Of a stretch of DNA of 9,732 bases, positions 6,072-9,732 are shown in pieces. The first letter of the stretch is position 1. Every line of letters begins with the position of its first letter. A model generated the notes under the pieces. It worked only from the letters and a program-made list of their open reading frames with translations. It was not told the origin of the DNA and made no database searches. Both the position numbers and the translations under genes were made by a program. The stretch is from assembly GCA_003527555.1 (NCBI GenBank), contig DPWT01000056.1, positions 1 to 9,732 on the forward strand. The letters are read 5' to 3'. This DNA is from Verrucomicrobiales bacterium (GTDB lineage: Bacteria > Verrucomicrobiota > Verrucomicrobiia > Verrucomicrobiales > Akkermansiaceae).

Positions 6072-6965
6072 ATGTCAATATCTGCAGAACCATTGGTAAG
6101 TTATCTCCGCCAACTCCAGGCGATGGGGCAAACCCATGTGAGTGTGGATGATGACGCCCGATTGATTCTGCGTGAATTCTATATGCGTGCTCGGGCTGGA
6201 AATGCAGCAGGGGTCGGAAAAGAGGCCCAGAGCTTGCCTGTGCGTCAGCCTGAAAGCAAAAGTGAAGTTAAATTCTCCGAGACGCCTGTTGAACCCGCCG
6301 CCCCCGCTACCCCTGCCGCATTGGCGTTAACGGTCAGCGGAGGTAATGCACGGGAGAAAATTGAAAATTTACGCCAGCAAGCTGAAAAATGGAAACCTGC
6401 CCGTGACCTTGGCAGCCTGAGACAGACCATGGTGTTTTCCACCGGGAATCCAGAAGCAGATGTCATGCTGGTTGGTGAAGCCCCGGGATTTGATGAAGAG
6501 CGTCTACTTGAGCCATTTGTTGGTAAAGCAGGCCAAAAGCTCGATGATATTCTCCGTGCTATGGGTTTAGATCGTAAGCAATGCTACCTTTCTAACATCG
6601 TCAAGTTTCGTCCTGCTATGCCTAATCAGACGACAAATAACCGGAAGCCGACCAAGGATGAGACGGCCTCATGCATGCCCTTTATCGAGCAAGAAGTAAG
6701 TATTGTTCAGCCTAAGGTGATTATTGCCCTTGGCGGCACTGCAGCACATGCTTTGTTAGGTTGTGATCTTGCCGTTGCAAAAATGCGAGGCAGTTTTCAT
6801 ACGTTCCATGGAATAGCACTTCGTGTTACCTATCACCCGTCATATATCCTTCACAACGAAGCGACTTCGGAGAAGCGCAAGCTCTGGGAGGATATGTTGG
6901 AAGTGATGGGTTTTTTAGGAATGCCTGTCAGTGACAAGCAAAAGGCCTTCTTTTTAACCAAGTAA
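6072..6965 (+). CDS. uracil-DNA glycosylase, family 4-like, lacking the usual Fe-S cysteines
   Basis: A base-excision repair enzyme predicted to remove uracil from DNA arising by cytosine deamination or dUTP misincorporation. The catalytic domain fills about residues 113-285 of 297. It has GEAPGFDEE (135-143), PFVGKAG (148-154), SNIVKFRP (174-181), the LGGTAA strand (220-225) and TYHPSYIL (253-260), in the order of family 4 (SPO1 DNA polymerase-related) enzymes. The 4Fe-4S ligands appear to be missing: no Cys-x-x-Cys precedes the first motif, and the usual K-C-R-P reads K-F-R-P. The only cysteines are 171, 201 and 231. Residues 1-40 form a helical segment, and about 45-90 is an Ala/Pro-rich linker not found in short family members. 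An in-frame TAG sits just before the ATG at 6072, so the start is firm. It is the first gene of a tight string, 6 bases before the next. Confidence 0.87.
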   Translation: MSISAEPLVSYLRQLQAMGQTHVSVDDDARLILREFYMRARAGNAAGVGKEAQSLPVRQPESKSEVKFSETPVEPAAPATPAALALTVSGGNAREKIENLRQQAEKWKPARDLGSLRQTMVFSTGNPEADVMLVGEAPGFDEERLLEPFVGKAGQKLDDILRAMGLDRKQCYLSNIVKFRPAMPNQTTNNRKPTKDETASCMPFIEQEVSIVQPKVIIALGGTAAHALLGCDLAVAKMRGSFHTFHGIALRVTYHPSYILHNEATSEKRKLWEDMLEVMGFLGMPVSDKQKAFFLTK

Positions 6966-6971
6966 TTTATC

Positions 6972-7475
6972 ATGGATCTTCTTGTGATTACTGTCGGCGG
7001 AACCATCGACAAGGCCTACTTTGATGCGAGCTCTGAATATGAAGTAGGTGATCCCACTGTGCCGCATGTTTATGAGGGATCATTGGTGAATTTTGATTAC
7101 GAGCTACTTCCGTTGATGCGTAAAGACAGCCTTGAAATGACGGTATCTGATCGTGAATTGATACGTGAAGCCTGCTTACAGGCTAAGCAGAAGACTATAC
7201 TCATCACCCATGGGACAGATACTATGGCAGAGACAGCAGAGGCTTTAATAGGTGTCAAAGAAAAGACAATAGTGCTTACCGGAGCTATGGCGCCTGCGCG
7301 ATTTCGCGAGACAGATGCAGTGTTTAATATTGGTTTTGCAACTGGAGCGGTGAATGCTCTTAATCAAGGAGTTTACATTGCAATGAATGGGCGTATTTTC
7401 CCCGCGGGTCATGTGCGTAAAAACCGTGAAGCAAAATGTTTTGAGACTACCCTGCCAAATATTACATTAGAATAA
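6972..7475 (+). CDS. single-domain asparaginase-like protein
   Basis: A 167-residue protein equal to the N-terminal domain of L-asparaginases, which hydrolyse asparagine to aspartate and ammonia. The catalytic features map well: Thr11 in GGTI for the nucleophile loop, Thr82-Asp83 in HGTDTMAETA, LTGAM (102-106), and Lys140 in a position like the Lys162 of the E. coli type II enzyme. Classical enzymes have about 330 residues with a second domain that completes the dimer active site; here the frame stops cleanly after the first domain. It does not look like a decayed gene, because short standalone proteins of this kind, with similar GGTIDK and ARFRETDAVFN segments, are known in other bacteria to my recollection. 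Activity on asparagine is therefore not certain. There is no signal peptide. The flanking gaps are 6 and 4 bases, so it is translated within the same operon. Confidence 0.85.
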   Translation: MDLLVITVGGTIDKAYFDASSEYEVGDPTVPHVYEGSLVNFDYELLPLMRKDSLEMTVSDRELIREACLQAKQKTILITHGTDTMAETAEALIGVKEKTIVLTGAMAPARFRETDAVFNIGFATGAVNALNQGVYIAMNGRIFPAGHVRKNREAKCFETTLPNITLE

Positions 7476-7479
7476 AACC

Positions 7480-9546
7480 ATGAGCGACCATCCTTTCATA
7501 GCGGCTGACTACCATATCAAATGGGAATCTTTGACTCCTGATCACATTGAGCCAGATATTGATACAGCGCTTGAGACCTCCAATAAAAACCTAGATGCAA
7601 TTCGTCAGCTCGATGATGTTGACGTGACGTATTCAAACACATTTGCTGCTTTGGAAATCGCCACCGAAGATCTTGACCGTGCATGGGGTAGGATAAACCA
7701 TCTTGATTCAGTTGTGAATAGTGATGATTTACGTGCTGGGCTGAATGCCGTGCTGCCACGCGTGACTTCGTTTTATTCATCGATACCGCTGGATGATAAG
7801 ATATGGAAAAAACTGAAAGTATTTGTTGATTCTCCAGCGGCGACAAACCTTGATCCTACCCGTAAGCGTTTTGTGGAAGAAACGTGCGCGGACTTTATTC
7901 AATCGGGAGCGGATCTACCGGATGACAAAAAGAAACGTATCGCTGAGATCCAAAGTCGGCTATCTGAGGCCACTCAGAAATATAGTGAAAACGTTTTGGA
8001 TTCGACCAATGCATGGGAGCTCATAGTAGATGATAAGTCACGACTTGCTGGGCTGCCGAGTTCCGCTGCAGCCGCTGCTGCTGAGGACGCCAAGGCTAAA
8101 GGGCATGATGGTAAGTGGCTTTTCACTCTTCAGCAGCCATCGATGATGCCAGTTATGCAACATGCCGAAAACGTATCTCTGCGAAAGGATGTCTGGGAAG
8201 CCAGTTGCACTGTTGGTTATGGTGGTGAATACGACAACACTGACCTTATTTGGGAAATACTTAAACTGCGCCAAGAAAAAGCAGAACTGCTAGGATTTGC
8301 AAATTTTGCTGACCTCACACTAGAACGCCGCATGGCAGGTAGTGGCACTACGGCTCAGAATTTTACTAGTGATCTGCACAACAAGATTGTTGATCAGTTT
8401 AACAATGATTCACATGAACTACAGGCATGGAAAGCTGAGCAGACAAGCGGTGATGCTGCGCCTCTTGAACCATGGGAAATTAGCTATTGGGCGGAAAAGC
8501 GTCGTAAGGCAGAGTATGATTTTGATGATGAGGAATTACGCCCATACTTTCCGCTAAATAGTGTGATGGATGGTATGTTTGGTATCGTGTCTAAGATTTT
8601 TGGTGTTCGCATCGAGGAAAAAGATACCACGGAAAACGGTGGCGATGTTCAGACATGGCATCCGGAATGCCGGTTTTATGATTTATTTGATTCAAAAACA
8701 GATGAGATGTTGGGTTCGTTCTACGCCGACTGGCATCCTCGCCAGAGTAAACGCGGCGGGGCGTGGATGAATTCATTTGAGACAGGAATGCCGGCTGATG
8801 GCAAAACTCCACGTGAGCCGCACCTCGGACTCATGGTGGGTAACATGACCAAGCCTATTGGCGATAAGCCTGCGCTTATGACGCACTACGAAGTGGAGAC
8901 GATTTTCCACGAGTTTGGCCACTTATTACATCACCTTTTAGGGAACGTGACTGTCAAATCTCTCTCTGGAACGAACGTGCCGTGGGACTTTGTAGAGCTG
9001 CCGTCCCAGATCATGGAAAATTTCTGCTGGGATCGTGAGAGTTTAGATCTTTTTGCCTGTCACCACGAGACTGGCGAATCAATTCCAGAGGAGCTCTATG
9101 AGAAAATGATTGCAGCAAGGAATTACATGTCGGCTACAGCCTACATGCGTCAGCTTGCGCTCGGTAAGCTTGACCTTGATTTACACATTGAGCCGGCGAA
9201 ATACATAAACCGTGATCTTGATGAGTGCGACCGCGAGATCCTTGAAGGTTATAAAACTCCGCTGGCTAGCGAAGGACCAAGCATGGCACGCCGGTTTAAC
9301 CATCTGTTTTCATCGCCCACCGGTTACGCAGCCGGCTACTACTCCTACAAGTGGGCGGAGGTGCTTGATGCCGATGCTTTTACGCGCTTCCAAAAAGAAG
9401 GAATATTAAATGCTGAAACGGGTGCAGATTTTCGCGAGCACATCTTAAGTAAAGGTAACTCGGCGCCTCCCGATGAGCTTTATCGGAACTTCATGGGTCG
9501 CGATCCGGAGCTGGGTGCGTTACTCGTCCGTGCTGGGCTGGCGTGA
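7480..9546 (+). CDS. M3 family zinc oligopeptidase (oligopeptidase A-like)
   Basis: A thimet-type metallopeptidase of 688 residues, the usual size for the family, with no signal peptide and so likely cytoplasmic. It hydrolyses short peptides, including cleaved signal peptides in the E. coli OpdA case. Zinc is bound by His477 and His481 of HEFGHLLHH, with Glu478 as catalytic base, and by Glu506 in DFVELPSQ, 29 residues after His477 as in known members. The family signature GYAAGYYSYKWAE (615-627) supplies tyrosines that contact the substrate. The N-terminal half is helical with a Lys-rich stretch and an Ala run (195-201) in a likely linker. OpdA and Dcp are close relatives; the length and N-terminus favour the OpdA type. 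The start ATG is 4 bases after the previous stop, with no Shine-Dalgarno sequence seen, which suggests coupled translation. The product could complete peptide breakdown begun by the upstream gene set, but no direct link is shown. Confidence 0.93.
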   Translation: MSDHPFIAADYHIKWESLTPDHIEPDIDTALETSNKNLDAIRQLDDVDVTYSNTFAALEIATEDLDRAWGRINHLDSVVNSDDLRAGLNAVLPRVTSFYSSIPLDDKIWKKLKVFVDSPAATNLDPTRKRFVEETCADFIQSGADLPDDKKKRIAEIQSRLSEATQKYSENVLDSTNAWELIVDDKSRLAGLPSSAAAAAAEDAKAKGHDGKWLFTLQQPSMMPVMQHAENVSLRKDVWEASCTVGYGGEYDNTDLIWEILKLRQEKAELLGFANFADLTLERRMAGSGTTAQNFTSDLHNKIVDQFNNDSHELQAWKAEQTSGDAAPLEPWEISYWAEKRRKAEYDFDDEELRPYFPLNSVMDGMFGIVSKIFGVRIEEKDTTENGGDVQTWHPECRFYDLFDSKTDEMLGSFYADWHPRQSKRGGAWMNSFETGMPADGKTPREPHLGLMVGNMTKPIGDKPALMTHYEVETIFHEFGHLLHHLLGNVTVKSLSGTNVPWDFVELPSQIMENFCWDRESLDLFACHHETGESIPEELYEKMIAARNYMSATAYMRQLALGKLDLDLHIEPAKYINRDLDECDREILEGYKTPLASEGPSMARRFNHLFSSPTGYAAGYYSYKWAEVLDADAFTRFQKEGILNAETGADFREHILSKGNSAPPDELYRNFMGRDPELGALLVRAGLA

Positions 9547-9553
9547 TAATAAG

Positions 9554-9732
9554 ATGACTTCCCCATCACTGACGAGGGGCCCGCTTCCTGCCCACATACG
9601 GCGGATTGCGTTGCCTATGAGTATCGGGTTTTTCTTTAACACGATGTATAACGTTGTGGACTCGTTTTATGCGGGGCAGATTTCCACAGAAGCACTGGCG
9701 GCGATGGCGTTGTCTTTCCCCGTTTTCTTTAT
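9554..9732 (+). CDS. MATE family efflux transporter, N-terminal fragment
   Basis: The frame opens at ATG 9554, 7 bases after the peptidase stop, and runs off the window; 59 residues are visible. After a short polar and basic N-terminus come IALPMSIGFFFNTMYNVVD and then FYAGQISTEALAAM with LSFPVFF. This is the typical start of a MATE transporter (first helix, N-x-x-D motif, G-x-x-S-T-x-A-L-A loop, start of the second helix). These inner-membrane proteins export drugs or metabolites using Na+ or H+ gradients. Substrate cannot be told from this fragment. The tight spacing places it in the same operon as the three genes before it. Confidence 0.85.
   Translation, partial: MTSPSLTRGPLPAHIRRIALPMSIGFFFNTMYNVVDSFYAGQISTEALAAMALSFPVFF

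Noticed and set aside
6972..7475. Reading the asparaginase-like gene as a truncated pseudogene
   Set aside because: The stop is clean, the catalytic positions are kept, and the next gene begins 4 bases later with no leftover C-terminal domain sequence. Short standalone relatives also exist to my knowledge.

Overview
The window is an ordinary chromosomal stretch of a Gram-negative-type bacterium (mid-range G+C, lipoprotein and periplasmic protease genes, site-2 protease). I suspect the Verrucomicrobiota from the general look of several proteins: a secreted ATPase-less Lon-type protein, a type-4-like uracil-DNA glycosylase with a KFRP motif, and a short asparaginase-domain protein. That placement is inference from memory of these families, not a computed result. 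I see no mobile element, CRISPR array, rRNA, tRNA or sign of recent transfer.

Layout. At the left, trmL (tRNA wobble 2'-O-methyltransferase, +) converges with rseP (site-2 metalloprotease, -), with only 3 bases between their stop codons. A 142-base divergent region separates rseP from a tiny entericidin-like lipoprotein gene (+). That gene converges with a two-PDZ HtrA/DegP-type serine protease (-). The HtrA gene lies 88 bases downstream of a gene on the same strand for a secreted protein carrying a Lon (S16) Ser-Lys protease domain without an AAA+ ATPase (-). A 374-base divergent region with several inverted repeats follows. The right part is a tight + strand gene string: uracil-DNA glycosylase, single-domain asparaginase-like protein, M3 oligopeptidase and the start of a MATE-family transporter, with gaps of 6, 4 and 7 bases, so it is probably one operon.

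Function. The left half looks like an envelope proteostasis neighbourhood: three different protease types (intramembrane zinc, trypsin-fold HtrA, Lon-fold) and a small lipoprotein all act at or beyond the inner membrane. The right half mixes DNA repair, amide or peptide breakdown, and export. The peptidase and the asparaginase-like protein could share a role in nitrogen or peptide salvage, but this is only suggested by adjacency.

Translation signals are weak throughout: I see no good Shine-Dalgarno sequence at a sensible distance before any of the nine gene starts. The single strong GGAGGA in the intergenic regions sits in the leader of the glycosylase gene, inside a hairpin and ahead of a short in-frame reading frame. 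The best candidate for something little described is the secreted, ATPase-independent Lon-type protease and its pairing with HtrA.
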